Of a stretch of DNA of 64,000 nt, positions 9,425 to 20,952 are shown piece by piece. The stretch lies in contig NZ_JAJLMN010000001.1 of NCBI RefSeq assembly GCF_021730615.1, positions 372,001-436,000 of the forward strand, read 5' to 3'. Position 1 is the stretch's first letter. Each line of letters opens with the position of its first letter. Origin of the DNA: Lichenibacterium dinghuense (lineage in GTDB: Bacteria > Pseudomonadota > Alphaproteobacteria > Rhizobiales > Beijerinckiaceae). The notes under the pieces are model-generated. The model worked only from the letters and a program-made list of their open reading frames with translations. It was not told the origin of the DNA and did no database searches. A program made the position numbers and the translations under genes.

Positions 9425-9967
9425 CTAACCCAGCTCGGCGATCACCGCGGCGAGCCGCGCGTCCTTCATCCCCATCTCGGCGAGGTGGGCCTGCGTGTTG
9501 CGCACGTAGTCGACGTTGGCCCCGTACTGGCCGTGGCCCTGGGCCACGAGGCGCGCCACCTCGGCGGTGTCGAGCGCCCCCGCATATTGCTCGTGGTCGC
9601 GCTTCGCCACATAGGCCACGGCGGCCAGCCTGCGGCCGTCGGCGAGGCGCACCGGCGCCGCAATCTCCGCGTAGACGCCCGAGACCAGCTCGCGGGCCCG
9701 CACGGCATCCAGGGTTGCGGCGCGCTCCGACGCCGCGATACGGAAGCACAGGCCGACGCAGGAGCCGCCGCGGTCGAGCCCGAGCACCAGCCCGGGGCGT
9801 TCGGCCGTGCCGCGGTGATGGTGCGAATAGATGCAGAGGGCCCGATGATACCCGAACAGACGCGCCCCCACCCGCTCCTCGTAGGCGAAGTCCGGCCGCC
9901 ACATCAGCGATCCGTAGGCGAAGATCCACAGCTCCCCGGCGTCCGTCCCCTCGATGTCCGTCGTCAT
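9425..9967 (-). CDS. ChaC-like gamma-glutamylcyclotransferase
   Basis: This 180-residue protein has the hallmark LWIFAYGSLMWRPDFAYEE N-terminus of the ChaC family, the YHRALCIYSHHHRGT segment and a conserved REL(V/T)SGVY motif. ChaC enzymes break glutathione into 5-oxoproline and Cys-Gly in the cytoplasm. The length fits the bacterial family. It is convergent with the SDR gene (21 bases between stops) and divergent from the DUF2125 gene. Confidence 0.88.
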   Translation of the reverse strand: MTTDIEGTDAGELWIFAYGSLMWRPDFAYEERVGARLFGYHRALCIYSHHHRGTAERPGLVLGLDRGGSCVGLCFRIAASERAATLDAVRARELVSGVYAEIAAPVRLADGRRLAAVAYVAKRDHEQYAGALDTAEVARLVAQGHGQYGANVDYVRNTQAHLAEMGMKDARLAAVIAELG

Positions 9968-10023
9968 CCCCTCTCCCCGGCTCAGACCTTCCTAAGCCGA
10001 TCCGCGCCCGCGGGGGAAGCGCC

Positions 10024-11073
10024 GTGAGCCAGGGCGTCGTCCTCCGCCGCGCCCGGCGGCGCCCGCGCGCCAGCCTGATGGTGCCGCTGCTGTCGCTCGC
10101 CATCCTGGTGCTCGGCTGGTCGGTGCTGTGGGCCGTGGCGCGCTGGCAGGCCGCGGCCGCGATCGACGGCTTCATCGCCGCGGAGGCCGCGCACGGCCGG
10201 AGCTGGTCCTGCCCGGACCGCACGGTGGATGGCTACCCGTTCCGCATCGAGGTCGCCTGCCGCGGCGTCGGGTTCGCCGGCACGGTCGACAGCTCGCCCG
10301 GCGAGGGGCACCTCGCCGGCCTGACGGCCCGCGCCTGGCTCTACGAGCCCAGCGCGGTCTACATGCTGCTCGACGGCCCCATGACGCTGACGACCGCCGA
10401 CCACCACGCGGACTTCACCCTCGGCTGGGACAGGCTCGGCGCCAAGCTGCGCGGCGTGTTCGGCGGCCGCCCCCGCGCCGAGCTCGTCGGCGAGGGCTTC
10501 ACGCTCGCCCGTCCGGACGGCACCGGCGGCGCGGCCCGCCGGGTCGAGCTCCGCGCCGGGCCTGCTCCCGGCGCCGCGGCGGCCGACGCGGACGCGGTCG
10601 AGATCGGCCTGTCGGGCCTCGCCGCGCCCGGGCTCGACGCCGTGACGGGCGAGGCCGCCGCGCTCGACGGGCACCTCGCCGGAACGGTCACCCACGCCAT
10701 GGGCGACCTGCCCGACCTCGGCCCCGCCACGGTGGAGCGCTGGCGCGCCGCGGGCGGGCGGTTGGACGTCGCCGACGCGACCATGACCAAGGGTCCGCTG
10801 TCGCTCGGCGCGTCCGGCGCGCTGGGGCTCGACGCTCTGCACCGCCTCGACGGCCGGCTCGACGCGCGCTTCGGCGGCTTCGAGCCGATCATGAAGCGCT
10901 ACGGCATATCGCTCGGCGCCGTTCAGGTGGGGGGCCTGCTCGCCAACCTCCTAGGCGGCAAGCCCTCGCCGGCGCCGCGGGCCGGCGTCGTGTCGCTGCC
11001 CGTGGTCTTCGCCGACGGCACGGTGCTGATCGGGCCGTTCAAGACGGGCCTGCGGCTGCCGCCGCTCTACTGA
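10024..11073 (+). CDS. DUF2125 membrane-anchored protein
   Basis: The protein has one N-terminal membrane anchor (MVPLLSLAILVLGWSVLWAVARW) followed by a large periplasmic part, with the DUF2125 signatures WSCPDRTVDGYPFRIEVAC and PMTLTTADHHADF. Function is unknown. The start GTG 10024 gives 349 residues; an alternative ATG 10078 lies directly before the hydrophobic segment. Its stop is followed 23 bases later by the MscS gene, so the two probably form an operon. Confidence 0.8.
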   Translation: MSQGVVLRRARRRPRASLMVPLLSLAILVLGWSVLWAVARWQAAAAIDGFIAAEAAHGRSWSCPDRTVDGYPFRIEVACRGVGFAGTVDSSPGEGHLAGLTARAWLYEPSAVYMLLDGPMTLTTADHHADFTLGWDRLGAKLRGVFGGRPRAELVGEGFTLARPDGTGGAARRVELRAGPAPGAAAADADAVEIGLSGLAAPGLDAVTGEAAALDGHLAGTVTHAMGDLPDLGPATVERWRAAGGRLDVADATMTKGPLSLGASGALGLDALHRLDGRLDARFGGFEPIMKRYGISLGAVQVGGLLANLLGGKPSPAPRAGVVSLPVVFADGTVLIGPFKTGLRLPPLY

Positions 11074-11096
11074 TCCCCGAACCCGAGAGCCGCCCC

Positions 11097-13502
11097 TTGC
11101 ATCGCCTCCTGTCCGCTCTGGCGCTCGCCCTCTGCCTGCTGGCGATCCCCGCGTTCGCTCAGGCGCCCGGCAAGGTCGCCGGCGACCTCGACATGGCGAA
11201 GTCGACCATCGACGCCGTGGACCAGCGGCTGGCGCGCGGCGACCTGTCCGATGCCACGCTGCAGCTGCTCCGCAATCAGGTCGACCCCGTGGCCGGCCAG
11301 ATGAACGCCGTGGCGGCCGAACTCGCGCCGCGCATCGCGGCCGTGAAGGACAGGCTGGCCCAGCTCGGCCCCAAGCCCGACGCCAAGAACGGCCCCGGCG
11401 AGGCGCCCTCGATCACGGAGGAGCGCGCCGCCCAGCAGAAGCTGTTCGACGACCTCGACGCCACGCAGAAGCGCGCCAAGGTGCTCGCCGTCCAGGCCGC
11501 GCAGGCGAGCGAGACGATCGTCGGCCGGCGCCGCGCGCTCTTCGCCCACGACCTGTTCACCCGCTCCTCCAGCCTGCTCAGCCCGTCGCTGTGGATCGCG
11601 GTCGGGTCGGAGGCGCCGGACGACGCGGCCCGCGTCGCCACGCTGGCCGCCAACTGGAGCCAGGCCGCCTACGACGGGCTGACGCCGGCCCGACGCATCG
11701 CGCTCGGCGGCCTGCTGGCGCTCATCGCCGTGCTCTACCCGCTTGCCTGGCGGATCGCCGTGGGCCTGCGCGGCCGCGACCCGGCCGCCAAGCCGTCCCG
11801 CCTGCTCAAGGCGCTGTGGGCGCTGCGCGTCATGATCGCGACCGCCGCCGTCCCGGTCGCGGCCGTGCTGGCCGTGGGCGGCCTCGTCGAGCTGTTCGAC
11901 CTGCCGACGCTGTTGTCGAGCCTCGGCACCGCGCTCACGATCGCCGTGGCGATCGTGTCGGTCGGCATCGGCCTCGCGCGCGGCCTCTTCGCGCCGGGCA
12001 GCCCCAACTGGCGGCTGCCGCCGGTCGACACCCCGACCGCCAGGAACCTGTACCACCTCACCATCCTGGTCCAGGTGATCGTGGCCGCCGTGAAGCTGGT
12101 CGAGGCCGTCAACGAGTTCATCAGCGTCGGCGTGCCGGTCGCGGTGGCGACGCGCGGCCTCGGCGCGGCGGCCGTCACGGTCGCGCTGGGGCTGTCGCTG
12201 CGCAACGTGTGGCTGCGGCCCCACGAGGCCGCGCCCCGCTCGCCGGCGGCCGAGCGCTGGTCCACCCTGCTGCGCACCGCCGGCCGCGCGCTGGCGCTCA
12301 CGCTGCTCGTGTCGATCCTGGTCGGCTACATCGCCTTTGCGGCCTTCCTGGTCGAGCAGATCCTCGCCGTGGCGGGCACGCTGGCGCTGCTCTACATCCT
12401 GTTGAACCTCGCCGAGGAGGGCTTCGGCGCCATCGCGCGGCCCGACTCCCGCTCGGGCCGCGGCCTCGCCTCGCTGCTCGGCGTGTCGCAGGACCGGCTC
12501 GACCAGGGCGCGATCCTGCTGTCCGGCCTCGTCAAGGTGTCGCTCTACGTGGCGGCGGTGCTGCTCGTGCTCGCGCCCTGGCGCATCGAGTCGGGCGACA
12601 TGCTGGCCACGGCCGAGGCCGCCTTCTTCGGCTTCTCGATCGGCGGCGCCACGATCTCGATCTCCTCCGTGATCGTCGGCGTCGCGCTCTTCGCCGTGGC
12701 GCTCGGCTGCACGCGCGCGGTGCAGCGCTGGCTCGAAACCAAGTACCTGCCCCGCACCAAGCTCGACACGGGCCTGCAGAACTCCATCAAGACGAGCCTC
12801 GGCTACGTGGGCTTCGTCGTCGCCCTCGCCCTGGCGCTGGCCTACCTCGGCCTCAGCTGGGAGCGGCTGACGCTGATCGCCGGCGGCCTGTCGCTCGGCA
12901 TCGGCCTCGGCCTGCAGACCGTCACCAACAACTTCGTGTCCGGGCTGATCCTGCTCTGGGAGCGCGCCGTGCGGGTCGGCGACTGGGTGGAGGTGGGCGC
13001 GGAATCGGGCTTCGTGCGGCGCATCAACGTGCGCTCGACCGAGATCGAGACCTTCGACCGCGCGCTGGTGATCATGCCCAACGCCTCCCTCATGTCGGGC
13101 GTGGTGAAGAACTGGGTGCGCAACGACCGCGTCGGCCGCATCAAGCTGTCCTTCACGGTGCCGCTCTCGGCCGACCCCGAGGAGGTCCGCACCGCGCTGA
13201 TCTCCACCGCCAAGGCCCACGAGCGCGTGCTCACCATCCCCACGCCGAGCGTGCTGTTCACGGCGCTGACAGAATCCAACATGAGCTTCGACCTGATCTG
13301 CTTCATCGAGGACGTCGAGAGCCGCGCCCGCGTGACCAGCGACCTGCTCTACGACCTTCACGCCAAGCTGAAGGCGGCCGGCTACGCCAACCCGCCCGCG
13401 GCCCCCACCGTATCGAGCCCCGCGCTCGACCGCCTCGACGCCTGGCTCAACCAGAAGCTCGCCGAGGACCGCGACGGCGGCCGCAGGGCCGCGGCGGAGT
13501 GA
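11097..13502 (+). CDS. Large mechanosensitive channel of the MscS family with DUF3772
   Basis: An 801-residue protein. The best start is TTG 11097, because it alone gives a proper signal peptide (MHRLLSALALALCLLAIPAFAQA); the frame further upstream antisense-overlaps DUF2125. A periplasmic helical domain with a DUF3772-like section (about 100-190) precedes some eleven membrane helices. The C-terminal MscS core shows the pore-lining helix (LTLIAGGLSLGIGLGLQTVTNNFVSGLILLWERAV region, about 590-620) and the beta domain VGDWVEVG. It should protect cells from osmotic downshift. The family is common in alphaproteobacteria. Confidence 0.88.
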   Translation: MHRLLSALALALCLLAIPAFAQAPGKVAGDLDMAKSTIDAVDQRLARGDLSDATLQLLRNQVDPVAGQMNAVAAELAPRIAAVKDRLAQLGPKPDAKNGPGEAPSITEERAAQQKLFDDLDATQKRAKVLAVQAAQASETIVGRRRALFAHDLFTRSSSLLSPSLWIAVGSEAPDDAARVATLAANWSQAAYDGLTPARRIALGGLLALIAVLYPLAWRIAVGLRGRDPAAKPSRLLKALWALRVMIATAAVPVAAVLAVGGLVELFDLPTLLSSLGTALTIAVAIVSVGIGLARGLFAPGSPNWRLPPVDTPTARNLYHLTILVQVIVAAVKLVEAVNEFISVGVPVAVATRGLGAAAVTVALGLSLRNVWLRPHEAAPRSPAAERWSTLLRTAGRALALTLLVSILVGYIAFAAFLVEQILAVAGTLALLYILLNLAEEGFGAIARPDSRSGRGLASLLGVSQDRLDQGAILLSGLVKVSLYVAAVLLVLAPWRIESGDMLATAEAAFFGFSIGGATISISSVIVGVALFAVALGCTRAVQRWLETKYLPRTKLDTGLQNSIKTSLGYVGFVVALALALAYLGLSWERLTLIAGGLSLGIGLGLQTVTNNFVSGLILLWERAVRVGDWVEVGAESGFVRRINVRSTEIETFDRALVIMPNASLMSGVVKNWVRNDRVGRIKLSFTVPLSADPEEVRTALISTAKAHERVLTIPTPSVLFTALTESNMSFDLICFIEDVESRARVTSDLLYDLHAKLKAAGYANPPAAPTVSSPALDRLDAWLNQKLAEDRDGGRRAAAE

Positions 13503-13608
13503 GGCGCCCATCCTGTCCCCGCGCTGACCTCGCGGCGCCCCGCGCCGCGGCGCCGCCCGATTCGGCTGTGATAGTCTGGCTCCCGACCGATCCGGAGGCC
13601 CGGCCCGC

Positions 13609-14556
13609 GTGACCGCGACATCCTCGAAGCTCGCCCTGATCCCGGCGCTCGCCGCCGCGGTCGCCGCGCTGTTGTTCAGCCAGGCCCGCGCCGCCGAGGA
13701 CGGCGTGCCGGCCTGGCTCATGGCCCATGTCGGGACCGGCGAGGACCAGATCGCCGAGCCGGTGCTGCGGCGGGCGCGGGCGCTGTGGCAGCGCAAGACC
13801 GCCGAGGGGCGGGTGTCGAACCCCTGCTGGTTCGCCATGGACGCCACCCGCCCGAACGACCCCGACGGCGGCCGCTTCTACGTGGCCTGCGAGGCGGACG
13901 GGCAGTTCACCGCCATCCCGGCCGGCCATGGCTCCGGGCTGAACCTGCCGGGCGCGGCGGACTTCCGCAACGGCCGCCGCTGCGCGAGGCACTTCGGCAA
14001 CGCCGCGGATTCCAACCTCACCACCGGCGGCGCCTACGTGACGGGCGAGGCGCGCACCTCGTTCAAGGGCTACTACCGCGCCTCGGCGGGCGACGCGCCC
14101 TTCGTGCGGACCTTCGTGCCCTTCCTCGGCGAGGGCGAGACCGCCAACGCGAAGGCGCGCGAGATCGGCGGCCACGCGGCCGTGACGCTGAAGGGCGTGT
14201 GCCTGCGCCCCGCCCCCGGCGACCCCCACGCGAATGCCGACGGCTACGTGCCCTTCGGCCATCTCGTCGATTACGCCGGCGGGCGCTCCAACGGCTGCAC
14301 GAGTTGGTCGGCCGCGGATGCCGACAAGATCGGCGCCCTCGTCGCGAACAGCCCCACAACGCTCTATATCTACCCCGAGGCCGCCGACGTGCGCGCCGCC
14401 GCGACCGGCGGTGGCTACTGGGACGCCTCGTGCCGGGCCGAGATCGGCGCGCCGAAGTTCTGGTCCCGGGCCGTGCTGGAGCCGATCATCGCGCGGTACA
14501 GGGCGGCGCATCCGGCCCCCCCGCCGCGGCCGACGCCGATCTGCACGGGGGATTGA
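13609..14556 (+). CDS. Exported YkuD_2-type murein L,D-transpeptidase-like protein
   Basis: A 315-residue secreted protein (GTG 13609; signal peptide ending ARA near residue 28). The C-terminal half has a catalytic Cys candidate in GRSNGCTSWSAAD and an upstream His in ARHFGNA/IGGHAAV segments, fitting the murein L,D-transpeptidase catalytic family PF13645. Other conserved Cys residues (NPCWFAM, YVACEAD, RRCARHF) may form disulfides. It would act on peptidoglycan in the periplasm. Assignment to this family is from motif pattern only. Confidence 0.65.
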   Translation: MTATSSKLALIPALAAAVAALLFSQARAAEDGVPAWLMAHVGTGEDQIAEPVLRRARALWQRKTAEGRVSNPCWFAMDATRPNDPDGGRFYVACEADGQFTAIPAGHGSGLNLPGAADFRNGRRCARHFGNAADSNLTTGGAYVTGEARTSFKGYYRASAGDAPFVRTFVPFLGEGETANAKAREIGGHAAVTLKGVCLRPAPGDPHANADGYVPFGHLVDYAGGRSNGCTSWSAADADKIGALVANSPTTLYIYPEAADVRAAATGGGYWDASCRAEIGAPKFWSRAVLEPIIARYRAAHPAPPPRPTPICTGD

Positions 14557-14602
14557 GGAAGGGGCGCCGTGCGGGCGACGGCATGGATCGGAGGTGCTCA
14601 CC

Positions 14603-14908
14603 GTGGTGCCCATCGTCGCCGAAAAGCGTGAGGAGGTCGCGGCGCTGTGTCGGCACTACGGCGTGCGACAGCTCGACCTGTTCGGCTCAGCGGCCCGCGG
14701 TCATGATTTCACGGATCAGTCGGACATCGATCTCCTGATCGAATACGAGCCCGACCGCCCTCCTTCCTGGGGCCCGTTGTTCGAGCTGCGCGACGCCCTC
14801 GCCGCCCTGTTCGGCCGCGACGTGGATTTCGTCATGGCCGGCGCGGTGAGAAACCCGTACCTGCGCGCCAGCATCGAACGGTCGCGCGAGCCGCTCTATG
14901 GAGCGTGA
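14603..14908 (+). CDS. MNT-type nucleotidyltransferase (antitoxin of HEPN/MNT pair)
   Basis: A 101-residue minimal nucleotidyltransferase with the catalytic pattern GSAARGHDFTDQSDID (GS...DxD) intact. MntA-type proteins neutralise HEPN RNases, in studied cases by adenylylating a Tyr near the HEPN active site. GTG 14603 has GGAGG at the right distance; GTG 14606 is equally possible. The stop overlaps the ATG (14898) of the HEPN gene, the usual arrangement, but the HEPN gene is interrupted. Confidence 0.85.
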   Translation: MVPIVAEKREEVAALCRHYGVRQLDLFGSAARGHDFTDQSDIDLLIEYEPDRPPSWGPLFELRDALAALFGRDVDFVMAGAVRNPYLRASIERSREPLYGA

Positions 14909-15260
14909 TCCGTCTCTGCTCCTGTAAGACGCGGCACAGAGCGCCGAAGCGATCCTGCGGTTCACGGCAGGGCTTTCCTTCGACGACTATGCAGCGGCCG
15001 AGATGGTGCGCTCCGCCGTGGAGCGGCGATTCGAGATCCTCGGCGAAGCGCTCGACCGGTTGCGCCGTGTCGACCCCGAGATGGCGGGGCGCATCTCCGG
15101 CCTGCGTGGCGCGATCGCTCTCCGGAACCTCCTGAGCCACGGTTACGAGTCGGTGGACGACAGGACGATCTGGGCCATCGTCCAGCAGAATACCCCCGTC
15201 ACGGTCGCGGCGAACCGAGCCCTGCTCGGTCGAGGGCCTGTCTCGACGCGTCGAACCGCC
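14898..15260 (+). pseudogene. HEPN (DUF86) toxin gene broken by an in-frame TAA
   Basis: The frame from ATG 14898 reads MERDPSLLL, then TAA at 14925-14927, then DAAQSAEAILRFTAGLSFDDYAA... and the HEPN RNase motif RNLLSH, exactly as in DUF86 proteins. A GAA-to-TAA change would explain the stop, because family members usually have Glu there. The 3' end is also odd: no stop occurs after the domain, and the frame runs on into maeB. A restart at ATG 15003 would lose the first helix. The coordinates given for the end are approximate. This is probably an inactivated toxin with an intact antitoxin. Confidence 0.8.
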
Positions 15261-15392
15261 CGTGTTCCGGTCGCGTGCCGCACCAGCAGGTCGATGGCCC
15301 TCCTCCTTGGAGAAGCCTCCGAGCGCCTATCCCTCCGCCCCCTCCCGCCCTATCCTCCCCGGCCTCGCACCCGAACGACGAGCCAGGACAGA

Positions 15393-17681
<2,289 letters not shown>

Positions 17682-17684
17682 GGC

Positions 17685-18095
17685 GTGGCGCTGGACCTGT
17701 CGCCGTTCCGCCGCGCCGTGGCGCAGCTCGCGGCCGGGCTGGCCATGTCGCGAGAGCATCCCGACAACGAGGTGATCCGAGACGGCGTCATCCAGCGGTT
17801 TGAGTACACCTACGAGCTCAGCCACAAGTTTCTGCGCCGGTTCCTGGAGGAGACCGAGCCGGCGCCGGGACAGCTCCGCGAGTCGAGCTTTCCCGCCCTG
17901 ATCCGGCTCGGCTCGGAGCGGGGACTGCTGGTCAACGGTTGGGACGTCTGGGCGGAGCATCGGAAAGCCCGTGGGACGACCAGCCACGCTTATGACGGCG
18001 CGAAGGCCGCCGAGGTCTTCGCCCGCATCCCCGCCTTCCTGGACGACGCGCGAGCTCTGCTCGCGGCCCTCGACCGGCGGCTCTCAGCGCCATGA
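17685..18095 (+). CDS. HI0074-type HEPN protein (nucleotidyltransferase substrate-binding family)
   Basis: A 136-residue helical protein of the family originally named nucleotidyltransferase substrate binding protein (HI0074 type). Visible family marks are DGVIQRFEYTYELSHKFLRRFLE and the RGTTSHAYD segment, which fits the HEPN R-x4-6-H RNase pattern. It starts at GTG 17685, three bases after maeB, and overlaps the NTase gene by ATGA. It is the likely toxin half of a HEPN/MNT module. Confidence 0.87.
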   Translation: MALDLSPFRRAVAQLAAGLAMSREHPDNEVIRDGVIQRFEYTYELSHKFLRRFLEETEPAPGQLRESSFPALIRLGSERGLLVNGWDVWAEHRKARGTTSHAYDGAKAAEVFARIPAFLDDARALLAALDRRLSAP

Positions 18096-18418
18096 CGGCC
18101 GTGCTCGACGTCGGGCCGCGATGGCTGGCGCTCGTGCGCGAGGTGCTGGCCGAGCGGGCTCCCCGGCCCTGCCGCATCTACGCCTTTGGCTCGCGCGTGC
18201 AGGGCCGGGCGCGACGCTTCTCGGACCTCGACATCGCCGTGGACGCCGGCCGGCCGCTCACGTTGCGCGAAGAGGCCCGGCTCGCCGACGCCTTCGACGA
18301 GAGCGACCTGCCGTGGCGCGTGGACCTCGTCGACCTCGCGGCCTGCTCGCCCGCGTTCCGGCGTGTGGTGGAGTCGCAGGCCGTCCTCCTCTCGGAGGTC
18401 GGCCGCGACCCTGCCTGA
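18092..18418 (+). CDS. HI0073-type nucleotidyltransferase (antitoxin half)
   Basis: A 108-residue minimal nucleotidyltransferase with the pattern YAFGSRVQGRARRFSDLDIAV (GS...DxD intact). It overlaps the preceding HEPN gene by four bases, in the toxin-first order typical of HI0074/HI0073. The C-terminal part (WRVDLVDLAACSPAFRRVVE) is standard for the family. It probably modifies and silences its HEPN partner. Confidence 0.88.
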   Translation: MTAVLDVGPRWLALVREVLAERAPRPCRIYAFGSRVQGRARRFSDLDIAVDAGRPLTLREEARLADAFDESDLPWRVDLVDLAACSPAFRRVVESQAVLLSEVGRDPA

Positions 18419-18597
18419 CCCCGCGCGCGGCGGCGGTGTGGCTCCCCTCGTCGCGGGGCCGCCGACCGTCGACGGGACGGATGTCGCGCGGCGCCGGAGA
18501 ACATCCTTCCCACAACTCAGAGAGGACGACCGTCTCCCTTCAACAAGCAGAAAGGCGTTCTGGACTAAAATAGACCATCGGCGCGGAGGCGGTGCGG

Positions 18598-20874
18598 ATG
18601 GATGGGCGGATCGCGACCTTGTCGCTGGCGGTGTCGAAGCGCCGGATGTCGGTGATCTGCGGCCTGTGCGTCGTCGCCGTGCTGTGGGGCGGCGTCGCCT
18701 ACAAGGGCCTGCAGGACCTCGACGAGGCGCGGCGCGCGTCCGACCGCTCGAACGCCGCCGTCGCGCTGATGTTCGAGGAGAACGTCGTCCACGTCATCGC
18801 CGAGATCGACAAGTCGCTGCTGTTCATGCGCAGCGTCGTCGAGGCCCGGGGCACCGCCGGCTTCAGCGGCCTGATGGAGGCCGCCCGCGGGCTTCTCAAT
18901 GACGTGCTGATCCAGGTCGCGGTGCTCGACGCCGGCGGCGTCATGCGCGCCACCACCTGGGGCCCGCAGCCGCCGCCCCCCACCGACCTCAGCGACCGCA
19001 AGCACTTCACCGCGCAGCGCGACGCGGCGGGCGACGGGCTCTACATCAGCGTGCCCGTGCTCGGCCGCGCCACCGGCAAGACCACGGTGCAGTTCAGCCG
19101 CCGCACGCTCGGGCCCGGCGGCGCCTTCGGCGGCGTCGTCGTGGCCTCGCTCGACCCGGCCCGGCTCGCGGACTTCTTCAACCGCATCGACCTCGGCTCC
19201 AAGGCGTCGCTCGCCCTCATCGGCGACGACGGCATCGTGCGGGCGACGGGCGGCGCGGACGCGCCCGTGCCGATGGGGGCGGACGTGCGCGGGACGGCGC
19301 TCGGCGCGCTGCTCGCCGGAGGGCGCGAGGGCACCTTCGCCCTGCCCGCCGAGAGCGGGTTGCCGGACCGCGTCGTCACGCTGGAACGCGTGCGCGGCCA
19401 GCCGCTCGCGGTCGCGGTGTCGGTCCCGGAAGCGGACATCGACCGCGACGCGAAGGCGAGCCTGTTCGACGACACGCTCCTGGCCTGCCTGCTGACCGTG
19501 CTGGTGGCCGTCGCGGTCGCGAAGCTGCTCCGCATCGAGGCGGAGCGGGCCGAAGCCGAACGCGGCGTGCTCCGCCTCGCCCTGCGAGACCCGCTGACGG
19601 ACCTGCCGAACCGCCGCGATTTCCGGGCGAAGCTCGATGCGGCGGATGCGGCGGCGCGCTGCCGCGCCGGCTCAGCGCCCTATGCTGTGCTGCTGCTCGA
19701 CGTCGACGGCTTCAAGTTCGTCAACGACACGCTCGGCCACGGTGTCGGCGACAGCCTGCTCGTCGCCATCGGCGAGCGCCTGCGCTCGGTCATGCAGGAG
19801 GGCGCCGTCGTGGCGCGGCTCGGCGGGGACGAGTTCGCGGTGCTGATCCCGGACGCGCCGCGCTATGCCGTCGACGTCATCGCGGCCCGCATCTGCGCCG
19901 TCATGGCGAAGCCCTTCGCGGTCGACCGCCACACGGTCAGGTCCGGGGCCTGCGTGGGCATCGCCTTCGGTCCGGAGGACGGCGGCGACGCCGACGAGGT
20001 GCTGGCCGCCGCCGACCTCGCCCTCTACGCCGCCAAGGGCGGCCAGCGCGGTCGCTTCCTCCGCTTCAGGGGAGCGATGCGCGACGAGCTGACCGAGCGC
20101 CGGGCGCTCGAAGCCGACCTCGCGGCCGCGCTCGACGCCGGCGGCCTCGACCTGCACTTCCAGCCCACCGTGGACCTCGCCACCGGCGCCATCGCGGGCT
20201 TCGAGGCCCTGGCCCGCTGGGACCGACCCGGACACGGCGCGGTGTCGCCGGCGCTGTTCGTGACCGTCGCGGAGGAATGCGGGCTGATCGGGCTGATCGG
20301 GGAATGGGCGCTCAGGGAAGCCTGCGGGCAGGCCCGCCGATGGCCGGCTCCCCTGCGGGTCGCCGTGAACCTGTCGCCGGTGCAGTTCCTCGGGCCCGAC
20401 GTCGTCGCCCTCGTGGCCGGCGTGCTGCGCGACACGGGGTTGCCGGCTGATCGGCTTGAGCTGGAGCTCACGGAGCGCGTGCTGCTCGACGACGTGGCCT
20501 CGACGCTCAAAACCCTGCACGGGCTGAAGGCGCTCGGCGTCTCGATCGCCATGGACGACTTCGGCACCGGCCACTCGTCGCTCGGCTACCTGCGCCAGTT
20601 CCCCTTCGACCGCATCAAGGTCGACCGATCCTTCGTGTCGGAGGTCGGCCTCGACGAGCAGCACGCCGCCATCGTGCGCGCCGTGGTGGACATCGCCCGC
20701 AGCGCCGGCATGGCGACCACCGCGGAGGGCGTCGAGACCGAGGAGCAGCGCGAACGGGTGGCGTCGCTCGGCTGCACCACGGCCCAGGGCTACCTGTTCT
20801 CGCGCGCCGTGCCGGCCGCCGAGGTGCCGGCGCTGATCGCCGCCTGGCCGGCCGCGCGGCCCATCGCCGCCTGA
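18598..20874 (+). CDS. Membrane GGDEF-EAL protein with periplasmic sensor domain
   Basis: A 758-residue c-di-GMP enzyme. It has a first TM helix (about 17-37), a periplasmic Cache-like sensor (about 40-290), a second TM helix (about 295-315), GGDEF (GGDEF at 409-413) and EAL (GFEALARW, Glu536). Both active sites look intact, including EAL metal and catalytic residues in NLSP, ELTE, DDFGTG, KVD and EGVE. The inhibitory RxxD site before GGDEF is absent. It could therefore make or degrade c-di-GMP. ATG 18598 follows GCGGAGG; the in-frame GTG 18592 is less likely. Confidence 0.93.
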   Translation: MDGRIATLSLAVSKRRMSVICGLCVVAVLWGGVAYKGLQDLDEARRASDRSNAAVALMFEENVVHVIAEIDKSLLFMRSVVEARGTAGFSGLMEAARGLLNDVLIQVAVLDAGGVMRATTWGPQPPPPTDLSDRKHFTAQRDAAGDGLYISVPVLGRATGKTTVQFSRRTLGPGGAFGGVVVASLDPARLADFFNRIDLGSKASLALIGDDGIVRATGGADAPVPMGADVRGTALGALLAGGREGTFALPAESGLPDRVVTLERVRGQPLAVAVSVPEADIDRDAKASLFDDTLLACLLTVLVAVAVAKLLRIEAERAEAERGVLRLALRDPLTDLPNRRDFRAKLDAADAAARCRAGSAPYAVLLLDVDGFKFVNDTLGHGVGDSLLVAIGERLRSVMQEGAVVARLGGDEFAVLIPDAPRYAVDVIAARICAVMAKPFAVDRHTVRSGACVGIAFGPEDGGDADEVLAAADLALYAAKGGQRGRFLRFRGAMRDELTERRALEADLAAALDAGGLDLHFQPTVDLATGAIAGFEALARWDRPGHGAVSPALFVTVAEECGLIGLIGEWALREACGQARRWPAPLRVAVNLSPVQFLGPDVVALVAGVLRDTGLPADRLELELTERVLLDDVASTLKTLHGLKALGVSIAMDDFGTGHSSLGYLRQFPFDRIKVDRSFVSEVGLDEQHAAIVRAVVDIARSAGMATTAEGVETEEQRERVASLGCTTAQGYLFSRAVPAAEVPALIAAWPAARPIAA

Positions 20875-20952
20875 CCGGTGGGGCAAGTCGCAAGCTTTCC
20901 CTGCCATGCCGGGGCGGCGATCCCGCCCCGCGACCCCGCCGCCGGAGCCCCC

